Both the position numbers and the translations under genes were made by a program. DNA of 58,803 bases from an uncultured Dehalococcoidia bacterium (GTDB lineage Bacteria; Chloroflexota; Dehalococcoidia; Lucifugimonadales; Lucifugimonadaceae): the NCBI GenBank assembly GCA_913052475.1, contig CAJXEJ010000010.1, forward strand, positions 1-58,803, written 5' to 3'. How positions within the stretch are numbered: position 1 is the first letter of the stretch; each line of letters opens with the position of its first letter. Under the pieces are notes generated by a model. The model did no database searches and was not told where the DNA came from. It saw nothing but the letters and a program-made list of their open reading frames with translations. Below are positions 8,586 to 16,715 of this stretch, piece by piece.

Positions 8586-9599
8586 CTAAAACTGAGTCAG
8601 AAATCGTAGATCGTTCGAGAAGAAATGCCGAATATCCGTGATCTCGTTACGCAACATCGAAATTCGCTCCGGTCCCATACCGAACGCGAATCCCGTGTAC
8701 TTCGCGGAATCGTACCCAGCGTATTCAAGAACCTTCGGGTGAACCATCCCGGCCCCAAGAATCTCGATCCAATCGCCATTCCACTCGATCGACATATCTA
8801 CTCCCGGTTCAACGAACGGGAAGAAATCGCAACGGAATCGAACTTTTCGAGTGGAACCGAATATCCGCCGGGCAAACTCATAGAGTGTGCCTTTTAGATC
8901 GGCGAACGTAATGCCTTCATCGACAGCCAAACCCTCGACCTGGTTGAAGTGCCACTCATGGGTAGCATCCGTTGATTCGTACCTGTAGCACTTACCAGGA
9001 ACGATCACGCGAATTGGCGGATCACCCTGCTCCATCACGCGCGCCTGCATGGGCGATGTGTGCGTCCGTAGTAGCACGTCGTTGTGAGTATCTGAATCAA
9101 CCCAGATCGTGTCCCACTGGTCACGCGCAGGGTGATCGGCTGGAATGTTGAGCATGTCGAAGTTGTACTTCTCAAGCTCAACTTCAGGACCCTCTACGGT
9201 CTGAAATCCCATTTCGTTGAACGCTTGAGTTATTTCACGAATCATCTGTGTCGAAGGGTGCAATCCGCCAAGCGTAGGCTTTCTTCCGGGGAGAGTGATG
9301 TCAATCGAACCAACTGAAACCTGCGATGACTTCGACTGGTTGACACGATCCTCGTACAGAGATTCAAGCTCGTCACGTAGACGATTGGCACCGGCACCAA
9401 TAACTTTACGCTCGCCGATATCGAGCGAACCAAGACCCCGTAGCAGTGCCGTCAGCCGACCTTTACGGCCGAGAAAGTCGACTCGCCATGATTCAAGCCG
9501 CTCGCTTGAATCGGCAGAATCCAACTCTGTAACAGCAGCGAGTTTCAGTTCCTCAACCGACTCGCTTTTATGAGTACCTTGACCATTTGGCAACGACAT
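8586..9599 (-). CDS. pheS: Phenylalanyl-tRNA synthetase alpha subunit
   Basis: PheS holds the class II catalytic core that charges tRNA-Phe. The 337-residue protein has an N-terminal coiled-coil arm (about 1-90), class II motif 1 region (HPSTQMIREI), motif 2 (PGKCYRYESTDATHEWHFNQ in shortened form GKCYRYESTDATH, near 205) and motif 3 (GFAFGMGPERISML near 305). The GMGPERI motif is intact. It is the first gene of the minus-strand run, so the promoter for pheS-pheT-moeA and perhaps more should be in the 9600-9860 region. Confidence 0.98.
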   Translation of the reverse strand: MSLPNGQGTHKSESVEELKLAAVTELDSADSSERLESWRVDFLGRKGRLTALLRGLGSLDIGERKVIGAGANRLRDELESLYEDRVNQSKSSQVSVGSIDITLPGRKPTLGGLHPSTQMIREITQAFNEMGFQTVEGPEVELEKYNFDMLNIPADHPARDQWDTIWVDSDTHNDVLLRTHTSPMQARVMEQGDPPIRVIVPGKCYRYESTDATHEWHFNQVEGLAVDEGITFADLKGTLYEFARRIFGSTRKVRFRCDFFPFVEPGVDMSIEWNGDWIEILGAGMVHPKVLEYAGYDSAKYTGFAFGMGPERISMLRNEITDIRHFFSNDLRFLTQF

Positions 9600-10072
9600 T
9601 TACCTGACATGAATACTTGTTGACCGGGACAACTACCCTCAACACGGGCATTTCACGGAGTTTTTCGAATCGAAATTATAGTGGATTATCCGGGTAATAC
9701 CGGTGCTTCGTTCGCGCTTGTCGCAATCTCAGGTACAGTTGGGAAACAGCGAAATGACGCGAAACCAGCGAAACACAGGGCAAATAGGGCACGAATTTCG
9801 CTAAATCACAAAAAGAATGTAATCCACATGATATCGGATATTTTTTTACGATATTCGTATCATTCTCCACCTAGGTCGTTACGATTCCATCATCTACGCC
9901 TATTTGAGTGAACGGCGGTTACTGCCATCGAGTCGCAATTTGTCCGACTGAACTAGCGACAAGTTCAAAAATGTGTAGTAGGGTCGAGCCACGATCACAG
10001 ATCACCCGCAGTGACGCACGGTGCGCTCGAAGAGATGCGGTTCAAACAATAATTCCAATTCGGGGGTCCAAT
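9600..10072. other. Divergent intergenic region, regulatory only
   Basis: The 473 bases between pheS (minus) and the DUF5679 gene (plus) contain short open frames but none with coding character. On the minus strand there is a perfect -10 hexamer TATAAT at 9675-9680, about 76 bases before the pheS start. An AT-rich patch with a T7 run and an imperfect inverted repeat occurs at 9828-9864. No T-box for pheS was found: the GGTGGNACCGCGG element seen before trpS is absent here. Confidence 0.5.
9675..9704 (-). promoter_or_regulatory. Possible pheST promoter
   Basis: The minus strand reads TATAAT at 9680-9675. The -35 region 17-18 bases upstream (around 9698-9704) is CCGGTA-like and does not match TTGACA. 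The spacer contains an inverted repeat ATTA-N6-TAAT (9685-9698) that could be an operator. The match to the -10 is perfect but the -35 is poor, so this is a candidate only. Confidence 0.4.
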
Positions 10073-10216
10073 ATGGAAGCCTACTGCATGAAGTGTAAGA
10101 CCAAGCGTGAGATGCAGAACGCACAGCAGATCACAATGAAGAACGGTCGCCCCGCATCACAGGGCACATGCCCGGTATGCAGCACCAAGATGTTCAAGAT
10201 CGGTAAAGCTTCGTAA
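10073..10216 (+). CDS. Small zinc-ribbon protein, DUF5679 family
   Basis: A 47-residue protein with two CxxC pairs (YCMKCKTKREM near the start and CPVCSTKMFKIG near the end), the layout of the DUF5679 family of short zinc ribbons, common in Chloroflexota and Actinobacteria. Between the pairs is the family-typical ITMKNGRPASQGTC stretch. The start ATG is preceded by GGGGG at 7 bases; an upstream in-frame start at 9908 would add 55 residues with no family similarity, so it was rejected. A perfect terminator follows 27 bases after the stop, so it is transcribed alone. Function is unknown; such ribbons often bind nucleic acid or protein. Confidence 0.88.
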   Translation: MEAYCMKCKTKREMQNAQQITMKNGRPASQGTCPVCSTKMFKIGKAS

Positions 10217-10242
10217 GCTAGCCGCTATTGAATGAACGAATT

Positions 10243-10271
10243 GACCCGTGCGGTAGCACGGGTCTTTTTTT
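10243..10271 (+). terminator. Rho-independent terminator
   Basis: A perfect 9-base-pair stem (GACCCGTGC with GCACGGGTC, loop GGTA) is followed by seven T residues. It ends the DUF5679 transcript and shows that the next gene must start downstream. Confidence 0.93.
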
Positions 10272-10363
10272 GCAAATTTCCAGACGGTACGCCGAACTTC
10301 GAAAGATTTCTGCGGGTAAGATTCGGGCTCAAAACCAATCCCGAATGCAAATATCTACAAAAT

Positions 10364-11551
10364 ATGAAAATCGATCGTATTGAAGTCCGATTCGTCGAAG
10401 CCCAGCTTGATAAACCGTTTGGATGGTCGCAACGGTGGACCAACACCCGAAGCGTCGTCGTACTGAAAGTTTTTACAGATGATGGCGTGATCGGATGGGG
10501 TGAAACATACGGTTCGCAAGATACAGTTGCGAGTATCGCCTCGATCGCACGATCGGCGATCGGCGAAGATCCCTCCAACATCTCGCAGATCTGGCACAAA
10601 ATCCACCGAGCCACGTTCCAGAGCCATGGCTACGCTGGCATCGCCGTGATGGCAGCGAGTGCAATCGACACTGCTCTCCACGACATCGTCGGCAAAACGA
10701 CCGGCAAACCAGTGGCTGAAGTAATGGGTGGACGGATTCACGACTCGATCCCTGTGTACGCCACAGGCCTTTACTATGTCGACAACTACGCCCTGCAGCC
10801 ACACCTCGACGAAGCCGTCGGCTACATCGAGCAGGGCTTCACGGGAATGAAGATGAAGGTCGGCGCACTTCCACTCAAAGAAGATGCCGACCGCATTCGA
10901 GCAACCCGTGAGGCCATAGGACCCGACGTTCACCTGATGTTCGATGCGAACGAATCGTACGACGTTTCAAGTGCCCTCACGTTCGCAAACATGGTCGCCG
11001 ATCAGGACATCACCTGGTTTGAAGAGCCATGTGCATCAAGAGATTTCGCCAGCAACAAGATGGTTCAGGAAAAGTCCCCAATCCCCGTTTCCGGCGGAGA
11101 AAGCCTTTCAACTCGCTGGGAGTTCGCGCCTCGATTCGCTGAACGAACCTTCGATATCGTTCAGCCCGACATATGCGGAGTCGGCGGTCCTTCAGAAATG
11201 CACCACGTGGGCCTGATGGCACAAGCCTTCGGCATCAAGTTCAATCCTCACTTCTGGGGCACCGGAATCAGTTTTGCAGCAGCAGTTCATTCACTGGCCC
11301 TGCAGCCGATCGGGCAGATCGGTCAAACGAACATTCCCTACCAAAACGAATCCGTGCTCGAATTCGATCAGACACCACACGCGGTCCGAGAAAATCTCAC
11401 TGAGCCGTTCTTCACGCAGAAGAACAGCCGAGTAGCGGTACCGACCAAACCGGGACTCGGGATCGAACTCGATGAAGCTGTACTCGAACGATTCACCAAA
11501 GGCGACGTCGTCGTAGCTGATACGACATCGGGTATCCAGGCATTCTTCTAG
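10364..11551 (+). CDS. Enolase-superfamily enzyme, mandelate racemase subgroup
   Basis: This 395-residue protein belongs to the mandelate racemase/muconate lactonising family, whose members abstract the proton alpha to a carboxylate, usually to dehydrate or epimerise sugar acids. The KxK motif is K163-M-K165, the magnesium ligands are D194 (FDANE), E220 (FEEP) and E246 (GGE), and the Asp-His dyad is D269 (QPDI) and H296 (NPHFWGTG). All mandelate-racemase-type catalytic residues are therefore present. The N-terminal capping domain covers about 1-125. The open frame runs upstream through the terminator at 10243, so the start is set at the ATG before KIDRIEV. The substrate is not evident. The gene heads a five-gene plus-strand group. 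Confidence 0.92.
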   Translation: MKIDRIEVRFVEAQLDKPFGWSQRWTNTRSVVVLKVFTDDGVIGWGETYGSQDTVASIASIARSAIGEDPSNISQIWHKIHRATFQSHGYAGIAVMAASAIDTALHDIVGKTTGKPVAEVMGGRIHDSIPVYATGLYYVDNYALQPHLDEAVGYIEQGFTGMKMKVGALPLKEDADRIRATREAIGPDVHLMFDANESYDVSSALTFANMVADQDITWFEEPCASRDFASNKMVQEKSPIPVSGGESLSTRWEFAPRFAERTFDIVQPDICGVGGPSEMHHVGLMAQAFGIKFNPHFWGTGISFAAAVHSLALQPIGQIGQTNIPYQNESVLEFDQTPHAVRENLTEPFFTQKNSRVAVPTKPGLGIELDEAVLERFTKGDVVVADTTSGIQAFF

Positions 11552-11595
11552 ATCGTCGTAACTGGTCCTGCAAAAAAGGCTGAGAAAGAAAATCA

Positions 11596-12705
11596 ATGAA
11601 GATCACCGATGTAACCGTCACACTGTTCAAATGGGAGAACATTCCCACCACGAACTACAGCCCACTGTCAGGCACGATTGGCGGCGAATCTAATCTTGGA
11701 TTAGTCACTATCTCCACCGATGAAGGCATCGACGGTCACGCCTTCCTCGGCAGCTCCAGTCAACCAGCCAATCTCGATACGGATTCGTTGATCAAGTTCC
11801 TGAAACCGGTCCTCGTTGGCCAAAACCCGCTCGACCGTGAGCGACTGTTTCAGTCACTCACTCAGCTCGTTCGAAAAGCCGGAATACGAACTGTAGGAGC
11901 CTGCGATATTGCGCTCTGGGACGTAGCCGGCAAAGCGGCAAAGATGCCGATTCACCAGCTACTCGGTACCTATCGAACGTCCGTTCGAGCCTATGCGTCT
12001 TCGACCGTCTATCAGGACCCGGAACGCTATGCCGATGAAGCAACCCAGATGAAAAGTGAAGGCTGGACCACCTACAAGATCCATCCGCCAACCGACCCTG
12101 ATCTCGATATCGCATGCTGCATACAGATCCGCGAAGCAGTAGGCGATAACCACACCCTAATGCTCGATTCAACATGGGCATACGATTATCCCCAAGCCGT
12201 AAAAGTCGGACGTGCCATTCAGGATCTCGACTATTACTGGTACGAAGACCCTCTCGCCGACGACGATATCTACAACTACACAAAGCTAAAACAGCAGATC
12301 CACATCCCACTAATGGCGACAGAGCAAACCCTTGGCAACTTCACCGCCTACGCTCCCTGGATAATGTCGCAAGCGACCGACTATCTCCGTGGTGACGTCA
12401 CGGTCAAAGGTGGTATCACTGGTGTCATGAAAACAGCCCACCTCGCCGAATCGTTTCACATGAACTACGAAGTTCATCACGGCGGAAATTCCCTCAACAA
12501 CGTAGCGAATCTCCACGCCATCATGGCGATGAAAAACTGCGAGTTCTTTGAAGTATTGTTGCCATCTGGCGCGCAAAAGTACGGTCTGGAAACAGATATC
12601 GACATCGACTCCGAAGGTAACGCCCACGCATTCAACAAACCGGGGCTCGGCGCAGACATCGACTTCGACCTTATCAAGCGAAACAAGATCGCAGTGGTTT
12701 CGTAG
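11596..12705 (+). CDS. Enolase-superfamily enzyme with KxH instead of KxK
   Basis: A second mandelate racemase/muconate lactonising family member of 369 residues. Metal ligands are D191 (MLDSTW), E217 (YEDP) and E243 (ATEQT); the dyad is D267 (RGDVTVKGG) with H294/H295 (VHHGGN). The motif at the end of the second barrel strand is K161-I-H163, so the usual second lysine is a histidine. This suggests a subgroup different from its upstream neighbour and different stereochemistry or substrate. It begins 44 bases after the previous stop. The likely role is sugar-acid dehydration, by family. Confidence 0.9.
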   Translation: MKITDVTVTLFKWENIPTTNYSPLSGTIGGESNLGLVTISTDEGIDGHAFLGSSSQPANLDTDSLIKFLKPVLVGQNPLDRERLFQSLTQLVRKAGIRTVGACDIALWDVAGKAAKMPIHQLLGTYRTSVRAYASSTVYQDPERYADEATQMKSEGWTTYKIHPPTDPDLDIACCIQIREAVGDNHTLMLDSTWAYDYPQAVKVGRAIQDLDYYWYEDPLADDDIYNYTKLKQQIHIPLMATEQTLGNFTAYAPWIMSQATDYLRGDVTVKGGITGVMKTAHLAESFHMNYEVHHGGNSLNNVANLHAIMAMKNCEFFEVLLPSGAQKYGLETDIDIDSEGNAHAFNKPGLGADIDFDLIKRNKIAVVS

Positions 12706-12724
12706 ATCGATCGTTCCCTCAACA

Positions 12725-13870
12725 ATGACTCTAGAAGAAAATTCCGAGCAACCAACGATCTCCTGCGATCCCGAATCGGCTCGTCGATATCAACACACCA
12801 AACTGACCATGTCGATGATCTCGATGGTGCTGAACGTGGCAGCACCACTCGTTTTCCTGCTCGCTGGTGGTTCCGAAGCTATAAGGAACCTCTCCGAAGG
12901 TTGGACCAGTGTTTCAGCACTCGTTGTCGTTCTCTATCTGCTCGTCACTAGCGCCGGTCTACAGGTAATCGAATTCCCGTTCGAAATCTACTCGGGTTTC
13001 ATCGTCGAAAAGAAATTCGGTCTCAGCAAAGTATCGATCGGCAGTTGGCTGCTTGATTGGCTGAAGGGCACGACGATCCAATCAGCGCTGCTCGTGGCCT
13101 TGATCTCAGGCATGTACTGGCTTCTACGTTCACAACCCGATCTCTGGTGGCTCTGGGCAGCGATAGGTGCAACTATTTTGGTCGTCATTCTGATGGCTCT
13201 CGTTCCGGTGCTGCTGTTGCCGTTGTTCTACAAATTCGAACCGATCCCTGAAGGTGATCTCAAGGATCGCCTGGTCGCACTCGCCGATCAGATCGGTACC
13301 CACGTCCAGAGCGTCTGTATATGGCACATGGGCGACAAAACCTCCAAGGCGAACGCAGCGGTTACAGGATGGGGTCGCACTCGTCGGATCATCATTTCCG
13401 ACACACTTATCGAATCAAACACACCGGAGGAGATCGAAGTCGTGATGGCGCACGAACTCGGGCATCACGTTCGCTTGGATGTCTGGAAGATGCTCGCTGT
13501 TTCAACTGTCCTGATCTTCATCAGCTTTTTCGTAATCGACCTCGCACTCGTGGCGTGGATCGACTCGCTTGGTCTCAGAGGAATCGACGACATAGCGGGT
13601 CTTCCACTCGTGCTAATCGTTGGCGCAGGGGTTTCACTCGTTGCATTGCCAATCTCGAACTGGCTCTCGCGAAAAGCCGAAACCGCCGCAGATCTCTACG
13701 CGCTCAACCTAACTGGCATGCGTGACCAGTTCATCTCGGCGATGAATAAGCTCGGCAACCAAAATCTTTCGCAAAAACAACCGAATGCTATTGTCGAGTT
13801 CATTTTCCACTCCCACCCGTCAATCCAACACCGAATCGACAATGCCAAAGCGTGGTCGCCAGAAAATTAA
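12725..13870 (+). CDS. M48-family membrane zinc peptidase (Ste24-like)
   Basis: The 381-residue protein has membrane segments at about 30-50, 62-84, 118-134, 140-168, 257-278 and 290-312. The zinc site is H243-E244-L-G-H247 (VVMAHELGHH) with the third ligand expected at E319 (KAETAADLYAL). This is the Ste24/HtpX-like M48 layout: a bundle of membrane helices with the zinc site on the cytoplasmic side. In eukaryotes the family trims prenylated proteins; in bacteria it is used in membrane protein quality control. The open frame extends back into the previous gene, but the ATG 20 bases after that gene's stop is the first sensible start. Its place inside a catabolic-looking cluster does not explain its role. 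Confidence 0.88.
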   Translation: MTLEENSEQPTISCDPESARRYQHTKLTMSMISMVLNVAAPLVFLLAGGSEAIRNLSEGWTSVSALVVVLYLLVTSAGLQVIEFPFEIYSGFIVEKKFGLSKVSIGSWLLDWLKGTTIQSALLVALISGMYWLLRSQPDLWWLWAAIGATILVVILMALVPVLLLPLFYKFEPIPEGDLKDRLVALADQIGTHVQSVCIWHMGDKTSKANAAVTGWGRTRRIIISDTLIESNTPEEIEVVMAHELGHHVRLDVWKMLAVSTVLIFISFFVIDLALVAWIDSLGLRGIDDIAGLPLVLIVGAGVSLVALPISNWLSRKAETAADLYALNLTGMRDQFISAMNKLGNQNLSQKQPNAIVEFIFHSHPSIQHRIDNAKAWSPEN

Positions 13871-13891
13871 CGAAAGTACTCGCTGTAATTC

Positions 13892-15052
13892 ATGTCCTAC
13901 TCCGAATTCACTCCGCAAACCGCAATTTCGATTGCTGGCGAAAAGTTCCTCATCAACGGCGTTCCGACGCTACAGGGGCGCACGTTCCGGGGTGAGTCGA
14001 TCGAAGGCCTGTTGCTCAACAGCCGAATGGCAAACGCCATATTCGACGATGGCAATGAGCTGACTCGGCATCTCTGGGCGTATTCGGAAAATGACCGCTG
14101 GAGAGCAGATCGCAACACCAACGAGCTTATCGACATGCTCCCCACCTACCACTCGAACGGTCTCACCTGCATCGATATCAACTTGCAGGGAGCATCTCCA
14201 CTCGGCTACTACCGCTCGGATGAAGAAAGCCTTTCCGACCTGATGGCACGAATCAACACCGTGCACCCCAATGCCACACGCGAGCAGGTGTGGGCAGGGC
14301 TACCCGACACCGACTCGCAGCCGTGGAATTCCGGCGCATTCACAGAGGCCGGTGAGCTCAAACAAGCCTTCATGGACCGCACGGCAAGGATCATCGAGGC
14401 CGCTGATGCGATCGGAATGGTCATTTGCCTCGGATATTTTTACTTCGGGCAGGATGAGAGAGTCAAAGACGAAGAATCGGTGAAAGCCGCGGTCAACAAC
14501 GCAACGAGGTGGGTTCTCGAAAAGGGCTACACTAACGTTTTGATCGAAATAAATAATGAATCCGATGTGCCTCGATACGAGCACGAAATTCTGTGTCCGC
14601 CTCGAGTCCACGAACTGATCGAACGTGCAGCTGCAATCGAAGTAGATGGCAATTGCCTGCTGGTTGGAACAAGTTTCACTCGTCGGATGGTTCCCACCGA
14701 CGCAGTAATCGCAGCATCAGACTTTGTTCTATTGCACGGCAACGGCATGCACGATCCTGCCGAAATCACCAAACGGGTAATCGATACACGTGCGTCTGCC
14801 TCGTACCGAGGTCAGCCGATTTTTTTCAACGAGGATGACCATTTCGAGTTCGAGAACGAAACGAACAACTTCGCAGCCGCGCTCGAACAACGAGCCGGTT
14901 GGGGATTCTTCGACCCCGGACCCGGATCAGGTGGTACCGCAGCATACGGTGACTACGTAGTCGGATATCAAAACCCGCCTATCAACTGGACCATCAACAC
15001 CGCCCGAAAAGAAAGCTTCTTCTGGTTCCTCAGCGATGTAACTGGAAGCTGA
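13892..15052 (+). CDS. Possible glycoside-hydrolase-like (beta/alpha)8 protein
   Basis: The 386-residue protein has no signal peptide. Its pattern suggests a (beta/alpha)8 barrel of the GH-A clan: a strand end with VLIEINNESD (216-225; N222-E223 would be the acid/base position) and a later strand end PIFFNEDDHFEF (309-320; E314 would be the nucleophile position). Early aromatic- and glycine-rich strand ends (HLWAYSENDRW) fit a sugar-binding cleft. The assignment rests on these spaced Asn-Glu and Glu motifs only, not on overall similarity that I can verify. It lies between the M48 peptidase and an SDR, in a group with two sugar-acid-type enolase paralogues, which supports carbohydrate work. 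Confidence 0.5.
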   Translation: MSYSEFTPQTAISIAGEKFLINGVPTLQGRTFRGESIEGLLLNSRMANAIFDDGNELTRHLWAYSENDRWRADRNTNELIDMLPTYHSNGLTCIDINLQGASPLGYYRSDEESLSDLMARINTVHPNATREQVWAGLPDTDSQPWNSGAFTEAGELKQAFMDRTARIIEAADAIGMVICLGYFYFGQDERVKDEESVKAAVNNATRWVLEKGYTNVLIEINNESDVPRYEHEILCPPRVHELIERAAAIEVDGNCLLVGTSFTRRMVPTDAVIAASDFVLLHGNGMHDPAEITKRVIDTRASASYRGQPIFFNEDDHFEFENETNNFAAALEQRAGWGFFDPGPGSGGTAAYGDYVVGYQNPPINWTINTARKESFFWFLSDVTGS

Positions 15053-15055
15053 ACG

Positions 15056-15082
15056 ATCATCCTGAATCAAGTTCAGAATGAC
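15056..15082. repeat. REP-like short palindromic repeat
   Basis: The gap between the hydrolase and SDR genes has the inverted repeat CTGAA-N5-TTCAG (15062-15076) within a context whose minus strand translates as VILNLIQD. That translation is the well-known signature of extragenic palindromes scattered through many bacterial genomes. Only this one copy was noticed in the window. Confidence 0.5.
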
Positions 15083-15123
15083 AACCCAACTGCTCATAGC
15101 AACCTCCACAGGAAATCAACAGC

Positions 15124-15891
15124 ATGACCACATCCACCGAAATATCACTGACAGGAAAAATCGCGTTTATCAGCGGTGCTTCAAAGGGAATTGGCGTTTC
15201 GATAGCCGAAAGCTTCGCCGCCGCGGGTGTCGATCTCGCACTGACTGCCCGCAACGAGCAGGAACTTGAACAAACCGCCGAGAACACCCGTAAGCACGGA
15301 GTCCGGGTCTGGACCCGAACCGCGGAGCTAAGTGATGCCGATGACGTAAAGGCTCTCGCCGGCGAAGTTCTCGAAGAATTCGGAAGAGTCGACATCTTGG
15401 TCAACAACGCCGGTGTAGCCAAACACCAGCCATTTTTCGATGTTGACCTCGACACGTTCCACACGGTAATCAACGTCAACTTGCTGGCTCCCATGCTCCT
15501 CACTCAGGCGTTTGCATCCGGAATGATCGAACGTAAATCAGGCAAGATCGTCAACGTATCGTCGCGAGGCGCGATCCGTGCGATTCCAACTGGTGCCACC
15601 TACTGCGCATCGAAAGCCGCTCTGCAATTGATGACCCAGACGATGGCGATCGAATTCGGTCCCCATAACGTTCAGGCAAACTGCGTCGCTCCAACGGTAA
15701 CGATGACACCGATGGGCGAAAGCGCATGGCCTCCAAGCCCACGCCGTGACGCCAAGCTTGCCAAAATCCCGACTGGCAGGTTCGCCAATCCCGAAGAAGT
15801 TGCCTCAACGGTTCTATACCTAGCCTCGTCGCACGCTGACTTCATCAACGGCGTAGAGCTTCCAATCGACGGCGGCGAAGGCGCGGGTTAG
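15124..15891 (+). CDS. Short-chain dehydrogenase/reductase
   Basis: A classical SDR of 255 residues. The NAD(P)-binding motif is SGASKGIG (17-24), the NNAG motif is at 94-97, and the catalytic residues are S147 (VSSRG), Y160 and K164 (YCASK). The C terminus has the usual GVELPIDGG. R43 after the second strand (TARNEQEL) suggests NADPH preference, as an inference. An AGGAAA precedes the ATG. As last gene of the group after two enolase-superfamily enzymes it would fit oxidation or reduction of a sugar or keto-acid, but family members are too diverse to name the substrate. Confidence 0.93.
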   Translation: MTTSTEISLTGKIAFISGASKGIGVSIAESFAAAGVDLALTARNEQELEQTAENTRKHGVRVWTRTAELSDADDVKALAGEVLEEFGRVDILVNNAGVAKHQPFFDVDLDTFHTVINVNLLAPMLLTQAFASGMIERKSGKIVNVSSRGAIRAIPTGATYCASKAALQLMTQTMAIEFGPHNVQANCVAPTVTMTPMGESAWPPSPRRDAKLAKIPTGRFANPEEVASTVLYLASSHADFINGVELPIDGGEGAG

Positions 15892-15958
15892 AGAAAACTC
15901 TTTCGATTTCCCGAGCAGAGTTATCGGAGCCGAGGGGTCTGGGGCAGGGCCGCGCTAC

Positions 15959-16657
15959 TTACCGACCAATATCGATTCGCATGAATTGCTCGGCAAGCTC
16001 CACGCCATAGTTCTTACCGGTATCCGCCAGCCGTTTACGAGTCCGCTCGTCGCGCTCAGCACTACGTTCACCCACCTGACTAACGTGAGAGTGAAACGCG
16101 TTCTGGCGAGTTTCGAAATACTCCGTCACATCGACGTGATGATCCGGGTGCTCTGGTCGAAACAGCCACACTTCTTGAACCTTGTGCGGTTCAATCCCCT
16201 CAGCCAGATGCTCCGGATACGCCACATGGTCTCGGGCATATGGGAACACTGCGTCGAGAGTCACACGACCGGTCATTGAGTGGTCACGATGGCGGATGTA
16301 GGGTCGATTGGGATCAATCGTCAACAATAATCGCGGTTTGTGAATGCGAATCTGACGGACGATCTTCTCGCGAAACTCATCGTTGTCCTCGAGGCTCTGA
16401 TCTTTCATTCGTAAGAACACGACTCCGGCGAGACCGTACGCCTTCGCAGCATTCAGCGTCTCCACCTCACGAGTTGCTGCCAGATCCGCAGGTTTTATCG
16501 ACCGATCGCTGGTGCCTTTGTCGCCGTTGGTACACACGACAAGCACAACCTTCTTTCCTTCTGCACACCATTTAGCGATCGTTCCACCTGCAGCCGACTC
16601 CGAATCGTCAGGATGCGGAGTCACTACAAGTATTGATTCTGGTTCGTTTTCAGTCAT
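15959..16657 (-). CDS. PIG-L/LmbE family deacetylase
   Basis: This family contains zinc-dependent N-acetylglucosaminyl deacetylases such as MshB, BshB and PIG-L. The 232-residue protein shows the zinc motif TPHPDDSE (H15, D18) and the second ligand region HRDHS (H123-H126). An AGGAAAG stands just before the ATG. The role could be deacetylation of an amino sugar or a small thiol precursor; no thiol-synthesis partner is next to it. It converges on the SDR gene and is 59 bases downstream of the S9 peptidase on the same strand. Confidence 0.9.
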   Translation of the reverse strand: MTENEPESILVVTPHPDDSESAAGGTIAKWCAEGKKVVLVVCTNGDKGTSDRSIKPADLAATREVETLNAAKAYGLAGVVFLRMKDQSLEDNDEFREKIVRQIRIHKPRLLLTIDPNRPYIRHRDHSMTGRVTLDAVFPYARDHVAYPEHLAEGIEPHKVQEVWLFRPEHPDHHVDVTEYFETRQNAFHSHVSQVGERSAERDERTRKRLADTGKNYGVELAEQFMRIDIGR

Positions 16658-16715
16658 TTCTTTCCTTGTGCGTCACATCGAATTCGCTTCGATGGTCAGC
16701 CCTATCCATTTCGCT

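Noticed and set aside
9600-10072. T-box or attenuator for pheST
   Set aside because: No GGTGGNACCGCGG element or competing terminator was found upstream of pheS.
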